Of a DNA stretch of 64,000 nt, positions 28,018 to 38,685 are shown piece by piece (the stretch's first letter is position 1; each line of letters begins with the position of its first letter). The DNA comes from JBGAPI01 sp044221335 (GTDB lineage: Bacteria; Pseudomonadota; Gammaproteobacteria; Xanthomonadales; Ahniellaceae), in assembly GCA_044221335.1 (NCBI GenBank), contig JBGAPI010000007.1, forward strand, positions 1 through 64,000, read 5' to 3'. The position numbers and the translations under genes were made by a program. Under the pieces are notes generated by a model. It ran no database searches and was not told the DNA's origin. It saw nothing but the letters and a program-made list of their open reading frames with translations.

Positions 28018-28622
28018 GCCAGGCGCGCCGTGCGCGCCACTTCCGCCTCCAGCTCGGCGATCCGACGATCCTTCTCCTGCAAGGCCGCGAGTACGTCGGC
28101 CGCCTCGAAGCGTGGCGGGATGTGCTGCGGGCAGTTGGCATCCCACGCCGACACGGTGAACAGCAGCACCTGCTCCGGTCGCGCCTTGTAGCCCTCGGGC
28201 ATCAGCCGTGCCAGCCAGTCGTCGGTCGCCTCGACCATCCGCGCCTCGCCCCAGATCTTCACCCGCTTGCGGTGCTGGTAGTCGATCAGGAACAGATGCG
28301 CCTTCGGGTTCTCCAGCAGGTTGCCGCTGCTGATGTACTGCCGGTTGCCGCTGAAATCGACGAAAGCAAGCGTCTTCCGGTCCACCACCCGCAGGAAGCC
28401 CGGAGGACCGCCGCGGTGCTGGATGTAGGGCTGGCCGTCGGAATTCACGGTCGCCAGGAACACGCTGCGCTGCGCCGCGATGAAGGCCTCGAGGTCGGGG
28501 CTGATCTCGGTCTCCCAGGACCCGTTGCGCTCCATGTTCGCGTAGGCCCGCCGTGAGCCTTTCCGCTCCTGCAGGGACTTCACGATGGGGGTAAAGGCGA
28601 TGTCGCTGGAGGGCTTGGGCAT
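28014..28622 (-). CDS. Pyridoxamine 5'-phosphate oxidase-fold flavoprotein
   Basis: The 202-residue protein has a PNPOx-like split barrel from about 40 to 150: FIAAQRSVFLATVNSDGQPY, RGGPPGFLRVVD, TLAFVDFSGNRQYISSGNL, HRKRVKIWGEARMVE. This pattern fits FMN- or F420-type split-barrel proteins often annotated as pyridoxamine 5'-phosphate oxidase family; the reaction is not known. A short coiled coil (ALQEKDRRIAELEAEVARTA) closes the chain. The start is MPKPSSDIAF at 28622, without a clear Shine-Dalgarno. The stop TAG lies in a REP element. Confidence 0.85.
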   Translation of the reverse strand: MPKPSSDIAFTPIVKSLQERKGSRRAYANMERNGSWETEISPDLEAFIAAQRSVFLATVNSDGQPYIQHRGGPPGFLRVVDRKTLAFVDFSGNRQYISSGNLLENPKAHLFLIDYQHRKRVKIWGEARMVEATDDWLARLMPEGYKARPEQVLLFTVSAWDANCPQHIPPRFEAADVLAALQEKDRRIAELEAEVARTARLA

Positions 28623-28827
28623 GACGCACTTCGTCCGGTGGAAACGGGAATCTGCCGCCGGAGGAAGGCTAGTCGCTCGCGGGATGCGGCAGTAGGCGTC
28701 TGTTTCGAAAATCAGAATTGACCGGACTGAAAGAATCCGACGTGAGGCCACGCCGCCGGTCGGGTGGCCGAAGGGAAGCCGACGCGGGCCGAGTGGCGAA
28801 GCCCGGCGGCCCGGCCCGATCCTGCGG

Positions 28828-29322
28828 TCACGCCATGGCCTGCTGCAGGGCGGCGAGGATGCGCCGCTCGACCGCTTCGCTCCAGCGCAGCACGGCAAAC
28901 GCGGTCGGCCACATTCCGCCGTCGTCCAGACGCGCCGCATCGCTGAATCCGAACGTCGCGTAGCGGGTCTTGAATCGTGCGGCTGCCTGGAAGAAGCAGA
29001 GGGTCTTGCCGTTGAGCGCGTAGGCGGGCATGCCGTACCAGGTTTTCGGGACCAGGATCGGGGCGACGCGGCGGATGAGTTGGTGGAGACGTTCGGCGAT
29101 CTCGCGGTCTGCGGGCTTCATGGCGGCGATCTTGGCGAGCACTTCGGCTTCGCCGTCCGCTGCGGTGCCGGTCGACTTGGCTTCGCGGGCGCGCTCGCGC
29201 ATGGCTTCGCGTTCTTCGGCGGTGAAACTTGGCTTCGCTTTGGATCTGGCGGACTGTGCTGCTGGCGCCTTGCTGGTCCTGGCCTTGGGTATAGCGGCGG
29301 GCTTGGGGCGGGTGGTGGCCAT
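28828..29322 (-). CDS. DUF1801 (YdhG-like) protein
   Basis: The 164-residue protein has a Lys/Ala-rich N-terminus (1-40) that looks disordered, then a DUF1801 domain: KPADREIAERLHQLIRRVAP, TWYGMPAYALNGKTLCFF, TRYATFGF and a C-terminal helix. DUF1801 proteins share the YdhG/frataxin-like fold; some are proposed iron chaperones, but function here is unproven. Start MATTRPKPAA at 29322 is the first ATG that does not read through repeat DNA. The 205 bases before the flavoprotein gene hold no recognised feature. Confidence 0.8.
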   Translation of the reverse strand: MATTRPKPAAIPKARTSKAPAAQSARSKAKPSFTAEEREAMRERAREAKSTGTAADGEAEVLAKIAAMKPADREIAERLHQLIRRVAPILVPKTWYGMPAYALNGKTLCFFQAAARFKTRYATFGFSDAARLDDGGMWPTAFAVLRWSEAVERRILAALQQAMA

Positions 29323-29796
29323 GGGCGGTCGTCGTCGGTGGGTGGTGTGGCGGGTCGAGGATACGCCGGCGGGTTTGGGGGAGGGACGTTGGAGGAGGGT
29401 GGAACTCCGCTCTTCGGAGTGTCGTTGATCTGTCTTTCTTCGCGCCTTCGCGTGAGGAATCGCTCTCAAGCGTTCGCGGGTCGATTTCGCGCCGAACGTG
29501 CGCCGTCGAATCGAAGGCCAGAGCGGGAGCAGTGCGTTCTCGCGCGAAGGCGCGAAGACGCGAAGAGAGCACGGAGGTGTGCGTCGGCGATTGGCCGCCG
29601 TCGCGAGGCGCTTGGGGGCGACCGTGCGGAAGTCGGACTCACTCTGCGACGCTTGCGCAACAGCTGCCTTGTTGATGTGGCTCGCCATCGCGGCTGAAGC
29701 CGCTCCCACAACTGCCGCATCCTTGAAGCGCTTCGCCATCGCGGCTTCCGCAGCTCCTACATGGCGGAGGTGGGGCGAAGTCGCGCGGTGCGCGAC
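29323..29796. other. Gene-free stretch filled with REP and other dispersed repeats
   Basis: No reading frame here resembles a protein. It contains an inverted TTCGCGCCTTCGCG pair (29434-29570) and a run of REP hairpins from 29687. Confidence 0.7.
29434..29570. repeat. Inverted pair of TTCGCGCCTTCGCG-type repeats
   Basis: ctttcttcgcgccttcgcgt at 29434 and its inverted relative at 29539-29570 (tctcgcgcgaaggcgcgaag then acgcgaagagag) face each other about 80 bases apart. Similar TCTTCGCG-CCTTCGCG repeats are widespread between genes in many proteobacteria. Confidence 0.65.
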
Positions 29797-29834
29797 CTAC
29801 GGCCCGGATTCCGCTGCCGCTGCATCCGGGCTAC
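29687..29834 (-). repeat. Cluster of four REP elements of three stem types
   Basis: On the minus strand: GTGGGAGCGGCTTCAGCCGC (29687-29709), GTAGGAGCTGCGGAAGCCGC (29738-29760), GTAGGTCGCGCACCGCGCGA (29779-29800) and GTAGCCCGGATGCAGCGGCA then GCGGAATCCGGG (29803-29834). The last two lie within and at the end of the acyltransferase gene. Confidence 0.85.
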
Positions 29835-30951
29835 GCGGCTCCGGCGCCCGAGTCGAATGGCCGGCGAGGCGGTGACGAAGTCGCAGGAAAGGGCGCTCGA
29901 TGCCGTAGTGCAGCGCGGCGCCGCCGAACAGGGACGCGAGTCCGTACACGAACACCGCGGCGAAGCCGGCGTGCCCGAGCGCGTCGCCGAAGGTCGACTG
30001 CAGCAGGTGGTAGATCGGCTTGTGGATCAGATAGAGGCTGTAGGAGATCGTCGCGAGCCAGCCGATCAGGGGCCAGTCGCGACGGCCGAGGAGGCTGTCG
30101 CGACCGGCGGCGGCGAACACCAGCAAGGCCATCGCGAGCGACAGCACGGGCCAGCCGACGGAATTGCCGATCAGGCCGGTGCGGACCTCGAACAACTCGA
30201 AGGCGACGAGGAGCAGGACGATGCCACCGAGGAGCGACGCGTGCGCGTGGCGGCGCGCGTGCTGCCACGACGCCGGGCGCAGGGTCTTCCAGGCGGCGAG
30301 GACGACGCCGAACAGCAGTCCGTCGAGGCGATTCCAGGTCGGGTAGTACAGGTCCTCGATGAACCAGTTGCGGGTCATGGCGGGGTCGACCGCTGTGCCG
30401 TGGAGCCAGATCGCTGCGCGCAGCCCGATGCCGCCGAGGACGACGGCGGAGCAGAGCAGCGCGAACTTCCACGCGGCAGGACGACGCATCAGCACGAGCG
30501 CGGCCAGCGGGAACAGCCAGTAGAAATGCTCCTCGACGCACAGCGACCAGGCGTGGGAGAAGGTCGCGTTGCGGCCGTAGTCGATCGACAGGTTGACGAC
30601 GAACAGCAGGAACTTCCACGGCGCCTCCATCCCCCGCGCCTCGCGGAACGCAGGCCACAGCACGTACAGAGCGAGAACCGCGAGGTAGGCGGGGAGGATG
30701 CGGAAGGCACGGCGGACGTAGAAGTCGCCGAGCGACAGCCGCCGTCCCTCGGCCAGTGGCGCCAGCACCTGAGCGCCGATCAGGAAGCCGGAGAGCACGA
30801 AAAACAAATCGACGCCCATCCAGCCGAAACGCGACAACCATTGCCAGTCCGGGCCAAGCCCGCCGACGAGGTAGGAGTGGAAGAACATCACCCAGACGAC
30901 GGCAATACCGCGCAGCAGGTCGAGGCCGGGCAGGCGGGCGGTGAGGTTCAT
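29797..30951 (-). CDS. Acyltransferase 3 (OafA/YrhL-like) membrane protein
   Basis: The 384-residue polytopic protein belongs to the acyltransferase 3 family that O-acylates sugars of LPS, exopolysaccharides or other envelope molecules. Motifs are GLDLLRGIAVVWVMFFHSY, GVDLFFVLSGFLIG, FYVRRAFRILP and WSLCVEEHFYWLFP, with about ten transmembrane helices. AGGA lies upstream of ATG 30951. The last 12 or so residues (SPDAAAAESGP region) are encoded by a REP element read through in frame, and the TAG stop comes from a second REP, so the native C-terminus was probably replaced. Confidence 0.92.
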   Translation of the reverse strand: MNLTARLPGLDLLRGIAVVWVMFFHSYLVGGLGPDWQWLSRFGWMGVDLFFVLSGFLIGAQVLAPLAEGRRLSLGDFYVRRAFRILPAYLAVLALYVLWPAFREARGMEAPWKFLLFVVNLSIDYGRNATFSHAWSLCVEEHFYWLFPLAALVLMRRPAAWKFALLCSAVVLGGIGLRAAIWLHGTAVDPAMTRNWFIEDLYYPTWNRLDGLLFGVVLAAWKTLRPASWQHARRHAHASLLGGIVLLLVAFELFEVRTGLIGNSVGWPVLSLAMALLVFAAAGRDSLLGRRDWPLIGWLATISYSLYLIHKPIYHLLQSTFGDALGHAGFAAVFVYGLASLFGGAALHYGIERPFLRLRHRLAGHSTRAPEPRSPDAAAAESGP

Positions 30952-31059
30952 CGGGGTCCTTCCCGTCGCGCTCGATGGCGGAATCGGGGGACCTTAGTCC
31001 GCAGGTGTGGAGCGGTTCGGCTGGAATCGGGCGTTTTCCCGGGCGGGTGAGACGGCGCC

Positions 31060-31174
31060 CGTCATTGCGAGCGCAGCGAGGTACTCCAGTGTCGTCGCTT
31101 TGGAGGTGGGGGCAGGGCGAGACCGACAGTCGCAGGATTGCTTCGTCGGCGCTGCGCGCCTCCTCGCAATGACG
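31060..31174. repeat. CGTCATTGCGAG inverted-arm element, about 115 bp
   Basis: The left arm is cgtcattgcgagcgcagcga; the right arm is ggattgcttcgtc then ctcgcaatgacg. The arms are inverted copies about 60 bases apart, a MITE-like layout. A second left arm starts at 31198. Confidence 0.75.
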
Positions 31175-31197
31175 GGGGATTTCTCCAGCCCCAGTCC

Positions 31198-31229
31198 CGT
31201 CATTGCGAGCGCAGCGAAGAAATCCAGCG
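31198..31229 (+). repeat. Single CGTCATTGCGAG arm
   Basis: It reads cgtcattgcgagcgcagcga then agaaatccagcg, a solo copy of the left arm of the neighbouring element. Confidence 0.7.
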
Positions 31230-31290
31230 ACTTCGTCCTGCGCCGAATCGAGGCCGTCGTGGTGTCCGTCGTTCCACCCGCATCGATTCG

Positions 31291-33732
31291 CTACTCGAAG
31301 CCGTCCTTGAATACCGCGTCGCCCAGCGCGTAGGTCGCGCAGGCCGAGTACTCCGAGGTGTTGCCGACGGCGTCGGTGGCGGTGGCGGTGAGGCGGGAGC
31401 CGTCGGCGAGGCTGCGGTAAGGGGCGGCGGCGATGGCAAGCGTGAAGCTGGCCGTGCCCTGGTTGCCGAACATCGGGGTTGGGACCGTGACGGTGCCGGT
31501 GCCGACCCAGTAGCGCCCCTCCCCGTTGCCGCTGCCGTCGCAGCCCGGACCGTTGTAGAGGTCGAGGGTGTAGAGGCCCGGAGTGGTCGTCAGCGTGCCG
31601 CTGACCGAGCCGTTGGCGGCGACGCCGATGCCGCCGGCAAGCACCGGGTAGTTCTGGCCGCGATTGGCCTCGTCGACCGGATGCAGGCCGCCGTCGTCGT
31701 CGTTGCCGTCGACGCCGGCGGTGCCGAGGTCGATGCCGAGCCCGCTGTTGTTGAACACCGCATTCACGGCAAGGGTATTGCCGCGGCCGACGTCGACCCG
31801 CACGCCGGCGCCGGCATTGAACGCGATGCGGTCGTTCTGGATCAGGTTGTCGGCGGGCGCTGTCGTCAGGTCGGCCTGCAACTTCATTCCTGCCCCGCCA
31901 TTGCCGAGGTCGTTGTCGTCATCGTCGACGCCGACCTGGTTGTAGCGGATCTCGTTGTCGTGAGCGCTGCCGCCGTCGAACAGAATGCCGGCGCCGCCAT
32001 TGAAGCCGATCAGGTTCCGCGAGACGGTGTTGAGCGGCCCCTTGAGGAAGACGCCGGCGCCGCCGTTGCCCTGGTCCACGTGCGCGCCATTCCAGCCCAC
32101 GCCGATGTAGTTGCCGATTACCTGGTTGACCTGGGTGTTCGCGGCCAACTGCACGCCGGCGTTGACCGAGCCGTTGAAGAAGTTGCGGCTGGCAGGATCG
32201 GATCCGCCGATGGTCGCGTTGGTCGCCGCCGAACCGACGAAGACCCCGGTGCCGTTGGCGACGAGCGGCGTGCCGTTGATCGAGCCGCCGGTGCGGTTGC
32301 CGACGACGATGTGGTTGCGGCCGCCGGCAAGATTGATCGCGGCATTCGAGAAGCCGCTGAAGCCGAGACCCCGGATCACCACCGGGTCGGTACTGCTCGA
32401 GCCCACCGCGAGGCCGTTGGTCACGCCGCCGGCACCCGCCGCGAGGATGACGCAGTCCCTGCTGTCGTCGCCGACGTCCATCGTGTTGGGCCGCCAGCCG
32501 ATCGCGTTGGTCGCATCGATGGTCACGGGCACCGTGATCACCGGCAGATCGCTGGCGAGCGTGATCACCCGCGGGCAGATGCCGCCGCCGATCCCGAAAT
32601 CGATGCGGCCGCCGCTGCTGGCGTTGATGCTGGTGATGGCGGCGCGCAGCGAGCCGGCGCCGGAGTCGGCGGTGGTGTTGACCACCTGCACATTGGCGAG
32701 GTCCACGCCGGATTCGTAGGCGCCGCGATCGACGCGGGTGCCGACCACGCGCGGAAGGTCGTCGATGTAGTAGTACGGCAGCCCACCAGGTACGGCGTTG
32801 GTGCCGGAGTTGACCACCGGCGAGGTCGCGTGAGGGCGGTAGTTGGTCTGCAGGTCAGGATCGACACTGAGCGTGCCGGCCTCGAACTGTGGCGCGGGGC
32901 CGAAGCGCGAGCTGATCAGATTGTCGTGGAGGATCGCGAGCGACGTGTTGGTGACGAAGTCACGGGTGCTGCCGGAGTTGTTGTACACGATGTTGTTGTA
33001 CAGCTCGAAGGTCGTGGCACCGCCCGTCGTATTGCTGATCGCCAGTCCGCCGTCGATGCTGCTGCCGCTGTTGTTCATCACCGTGTTGTTGATCAGGTGG
33101 ACCGCCGGTCGGCCCGCCTTCACGGCGACCGACAGCGCCTGGGACGTGCTTTGGGCGTTGTCGGTGATCTGGTTGCCGACGACGCGGATCGTGCTGCCGC
33201 CGTCGTCCGCGCGATTCCACTGGATGCGCAGCCCGCCGCCGGTGGTGTTCCTGAAGCTGTTGCGCTGGAACTCGAGGATCGAGCCCGCGGCGATCGGATT
33301 CGACGGCAGTCCCGCGACCACGGAAAAGCCGTTGCGCAGCGAGAAGGAGATCGCCTCGACGGTAAGGTCGCCGGCCGGCTGCACGCCGTCGCCGACCGTC
33401 GCGTCGACGATGCTGGTGTCGCGGATCGTGGTGTTGAAGCTGGTGACGTTGCGGCTGGTGCAGCCCGCGTCGTAACCGCCCAGCAGCCGGCTGCCACCGT
33501 GGATGCGCACCGGCTTCACCACCGTCGAACCGCTCATCGTGCCGTGCCACACGGAGTCCTTGAGGTCGTAGGTGCCCTGCACCACGAGGATGTCCTCTGC
33601 GGTGAATTGCGCCTCTTCGAGAACGGCGGCGAGCTCGGAATCGCTGGCGACACAGTGCTGGACGATGGCCGCGCGAGCCGGCGCCGCGAGCGACAGGGAC
33701 AGGCAGAACAGGGCGAGCGGATGAAGCTTCAT
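31291..33732 (-). CDS. Secreted right-handed beta-helix protein with DGFE tail
   Basis: The 813-residue protein starts MKLHPLALFCLSLSLAAPAR, a signal peptide. Two stretches (about 90-290 and 400-690) show the Asn/Gly-rich periodic pattern of parallel beta-helices (HLINNTVMNNSGSS, NAAINLAGGRNHIVVGNRT, NLIGFNGGAGILFDGG). Between them is an omp-type NTTADSGAGSLRAAI segment, typical of autotransporter-like and CSLREA proteins. No catalytic site of a polysaccharide lyase or pectinase is evident. The chain ends DAVFKDGFE. It lies 54 bases downstream of the Ser/Thr kinase on the same strand, suggesting a shared transcript. ATG at 33732 was chosen over a longer frame because it begins the signal peptide. 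Confidence 0.85.
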   Translation of the reverse strand: MKLHPLALFCLSLSLAAPARAAIVQHCVASDSELAAVLEEAQFTAEDILVVQGTYDLKDSVWHGTMSGSTVVKPVRIHGGSRLLGGYDAGCTSRNVTSFNTTIRDTSIVDATVGDGVQPAGDLTVEAISFSLRNGFSVVAGLPSNPIAAGSILEFQRNSFRNTTGGGLRIQWNRADDGGSTIRVVGNQITDNAQSTSQALSVAVKAGRPAVHLINNTVMNNSGSSIDGGLAISNTTGGATTFELYNNIVYNNSGSTRDFVTNTSLAILHDNLISSRFGPAPQFEAGTLSVDPDLQTNYRPHATSPVVNSGTNAVPGGLPYYYIDDLPRVVGTRVDRGAYESGVDLANVQVVNTTADSGAGSLRAAITSINASSGGRIDFGIGGGICPRVITLASDLPVITVPVTIDATNAIGWRPNTMDVGDDSRDCVILAAGAGGVTNGLAVGSSSTDPVVIRGLGFSGFSNAAINLAGGRNHIVVGNRTGGSINGTPLVANGTGVFVGSAATNATIGGSDPASRNFFNGSVNAGVQLAANTQVNQVIGNYIGVGWNGAHVDQGNGGAGVFLKGPLNTVSRNLIGFNGGAGILFDGGSAHDNEIRYNQVGVDDDDNDLGNGGAGMKLQADLTTAPADNLIQNDRIAFNAGAGVRVDVGRGNTLAVNAVFNNSGLGIDLGTAGVDGNDDDGGLHPVDEANRGQNYPVLAGGIGVAANGSVSGTLTTTPGLYTLDLYNGPGCDGSGNGEGRYWVGTGTVTVPTPMFGNQGTASFTLAIAAAPYRSLADGSRLTATATDAVGNTSEYSACATYALGDAVFKDGFE

Positions 33733-33786
33733 GGTCGGGATTCCGTGGAGGCCTGATCGACCAGACGGAATCCGCGCCAAAAAAGA

Positions 33787-36798
<3,012 letters not shown>

Positions 36799-36805
36799 GC
36801 CGGGC

Positions 36806-37360
36806 TCAGGTGTCGAGGGCGTCGAGCACGAAGGCGCGCGACTTGCGCAGGTCGCGCTTGACCGTCGCCGGCGACAGCGTGGTCAACTCCGCGATGTCCT
36901 CGACCGACAGCCCCGAGTAGAAGTGCATCTCGAACAGGTCGTGGCCGCGCTGGTCGATCCGGCGCAGGCGATCGAGGGCCCGGTCGACCGCGACCAGCTG
37001 CGCCGCATCGATGCCGACGTCGGCGATGCCGGTCGTCAGCGTGATGGCGACCTGCGCGCCGCCGCGCTTGTCGGCATCGCGGGCACGGACGTAGTCGGTC
37101 ACCACGCTGCGCATCGCGCGCGCCGCATAGGCGAAGAACATCCGGCGATTGCCGCCCGGCAGCTCCGGCTGCGCCGCGAGCCGCAGGTAGGCCTCGTGCA
37201 CGAGGCCGGGCGCGTCGAGTTCGGTCAGCGTCGAATTGCGCGCCAGGCTCTGTCGCGCGAGCGAGCGCAGTTCGCCGTAGACGCGCTCGTACAGCGCGCG
37301 CTCGGCCCCGGTGTCGCCACCCCGCACGCGGTCGAGGAGTTCGGTGATGTCGCCCGCCAT
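36806..37360 (-). CDS. ECF-type RNA polymerase sigma factor (TIGR02999-like)
   Basis: The 184-residue protein has sigma region 2 (about 10-95, with LDAPGLVHEAYLRL and RAMRSVVTDYVRARDADKRG) and region 4 with its helix-turn-helix (about 125-184, MHFYSGLSVEDIAELTTLSP then ATVKRDLRKSR). The pattern fits the ECF group TIGR02999 that is typically encoded beside Ser/Thr kinases. No anti-sigma factor is adjacent; the next gene is the transmembrane kinase, seven bases away. In the characterised Vibrio EcfP/PknT pair the kinase activates the sigma factor by phosphorylation, which may apply here. Confidence 0.92.
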   Translation of the reverse strand: MAGDITELLDRVRGGDTGAERALYERVYGELRSLARQSLARNSTLTELDAPGLVHEAYLRLAAQPELPGGNRRMFFAYAARAMRSVVTDYVRARDADKRGGAQVAITLTTGIADVGIDAAQLVAVDRALDRLRRIDQRGHDLFEMHFYSGLSVEDIAELTTLSPATVKRDLRKSRAFVLDALDT

Positions 37361-37424
37361 TTCGGCAGTCTAGCTCGGGCTGCCGAGCTCCGTGGTTGCG
37401 TTGCGCGTGTTTCGGAGGGTCCGG

Positions 37425-37907
37425 TCAATCGATGCCGAGCACCGGTCGGACCGCGGTCCGCAGTTCCGCGATGAGCGCGGGATCCATGTAGGTGTAGTCG
37501 TCGGGGATGTCGAGCACATGGATCGGCGTGCGCTCGACGATGCGGTTGAATTCGGCCAGCAGCCGCGACTTGTGCTTCTCCTCCATCACCAGGATCACGT
37601 CGGCCCAGCGCAGATCCGCGATCGACACCGGATGGCGAGCGCTGGGGCTGGTGCCGGCGGAGCGCGCATTCACCCGCGGATGATCCTGCCACACGCGTTC
37701 CGCCGTCGGGCTGCGCCATTGGTTGCGGCTGCAGACGAACAGCACGTTGATCCGGTCGTTCGGCCTGCCGGCGTTGCGTCGCGCCAGTTCGCCGTCGGTG
37801 ACGACGGGATAGTCGAATCCGAGCTGTTTCGCCCGCCCGAGCTTTTCGGAGCGGGTGTGGACCTGCTTCCAGTTCTTCTCGCGCGGCCAGTCATCCTTTC
37901 GGGACAC
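37425..37907 (-). CDS. Low-molecular-weight tyrosine phosphatase-like protein (COG4551 type)
   Basis: The protein has 160 residues if translation begins at GTG 37907. The C-terminal 107 residues are the recognisable domain: NVLFVCSRNQWRSPTAE with the C-x5-R phosphate loop, SAGTSPSARHPVS, WADVILVMEEKHKSRL and the C-terminal IPDDYTYMDP. The first 53 residues (SRKDDWPREKNWKQVHTRSE and on) have coding-like codon use but no family I recognise. GTG 37907 lies two bases after the stop of the upstream gene, which suggests coupling. If GTG 37745 is used the protein is a standard 106 residues. Function is probably phosphatase-like but untested. Confidence 0.72.
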   Translation of the reverse strand: MSRKDDWPREKNWKQVHTRSEKLGRAKQLGFDYPVVTDGELARRNAGRPNDRINVLFVCSRNQWRSPTAERVWQDHPRVNARSAGTSPSARHPVSIADLRWADVILVMEEKHKSRLLAEFNRIVERTPIHVLDIPDDYTYMDPALIAELRTAVRPVLGID

Positions 37908-37909
37908 GG

Positions 37910-38431
37910 TCAGAAGTACCAGTCGCCGAAGGGAACGAACTCCCGGACGGTGAAGCCGCGAGGATTCCGGTCCCGCCAGGACTTCCACGCGGCGATCACC
38001 TTGGCCTGGACATCGCGCGGTGCGACGTAGATGTGGCCGTTCGACATGTGTTCCGTGACATAGCCGACGTCATCGTCGGCATTGCGGTATTCCTGCAGGC
38101 GGCCGAGCGGCTCGCGGCTGCGGAAGCGGAAGTACTGCCCGGTCATGCTGCGCAGCGCGCGCTCGCACCAGATCATGTGCTGCCAGCGTCCGTCGGCGAT
38201 TTCCGGGTCGATCACCTCGAGCTCGTCGATCAGTCTCGGCACGGCGGCGAGGGCACAGGCGTGGAGATCGCTGACGGTCTGCTCGGTGTTGGCGGTGTCG
38301 GAGACGCCGAGGGCCTGCACGGTCGCGCGGAGCTCGTCGCAGTGGCCGTTGAAGGAGGCGGAGGCGGTGCCGGGGCTCAGCAGGAGGACTGCGGCAAGGA
38401 CCGGGCCGATGGCGTGGAGTTGCGAGGGCAT
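37910..38431 (-). CDS. Small secreted protein of unknown function
   Basis: The 173-residue protein starts MPSQLHAIGPVLAAVLLLSP with cleavage near TASASF. The mature part has three Cys residues, a Trp-rich middle (GRWQHMIWCERALRSMTGQY) and a C-terminal KVIAAWKSWRDRNPRGFTVR. I do not recognise a family. Its stop is two bases from the possible GTG start of the phosphatase-like gene, so the two are probably co-translated. An ATG much further upstream would read through REP DNA and was rejected. Confidence 0.65.
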   Translation of the reverse strand: MPSQLHAIGPVLAAVLLLSPGTASASFNGHCDELRATVQALGVSDTANTEQTVSDLHACALAAVPRLIDELEVIDPEIADGRWQHMIWCERALRSMTGQYFRFRSREPLGRLQEYRNADDDVGYVTEHMSNGHIYVAPRDVQAKVIAAWKSWRDRNPRGFTVREFVPFGDWYF

Positions 38432-38545
38432 CAAGGGTTGAGCGATGGGACGGGTCTCCGAGGATAGCTTCGTCGCCGCGTTCCGTACTCGCGGACCACG
38501 GTTCCGTCGGCCTCGACTCGCGATCGATGATCGGGCTCGCGCAGG

Positions 38546-38666
38546 CCCCGGGTTCCGCTGCCGCTGCATCCGGGGCCGTACCGTCTCATCGTGCGATCGC
38601 GGATCGACGGGACACGGATCTCGAGGTGGCGTGTCCCGGCTTCCGCTGCCCTTGCACCCGGGCTAC
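38546..38666 (-). repeat. Two CCCGGAT-type REP elements
   Basis: Copies at 38546-38575 and 38635-38666 match the minus-strand GTAGCCCGGATGCAGCGGCA type found at 29803. The second reads GTAGCCCGGGTGCAAGGGCA then GCGGAAGCCGGG. They fill most of the gap 38432-38685, where no gene is seen. Confidence 0.78.
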
Positions 38667-38685
38667 GACCCTCCGGGTGGTGTCG

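Larger units (their letters stand above)
30952..31290. other. Intergenic region with CGTCATTGCGAG elements, no gene
   Basis: The gap between the acyltransferase and the beta-helix gene holds a complete inverted-arm element (31060-31174) and a single arm (31198-31229). I see no coding potential. Confidence 0.7.
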
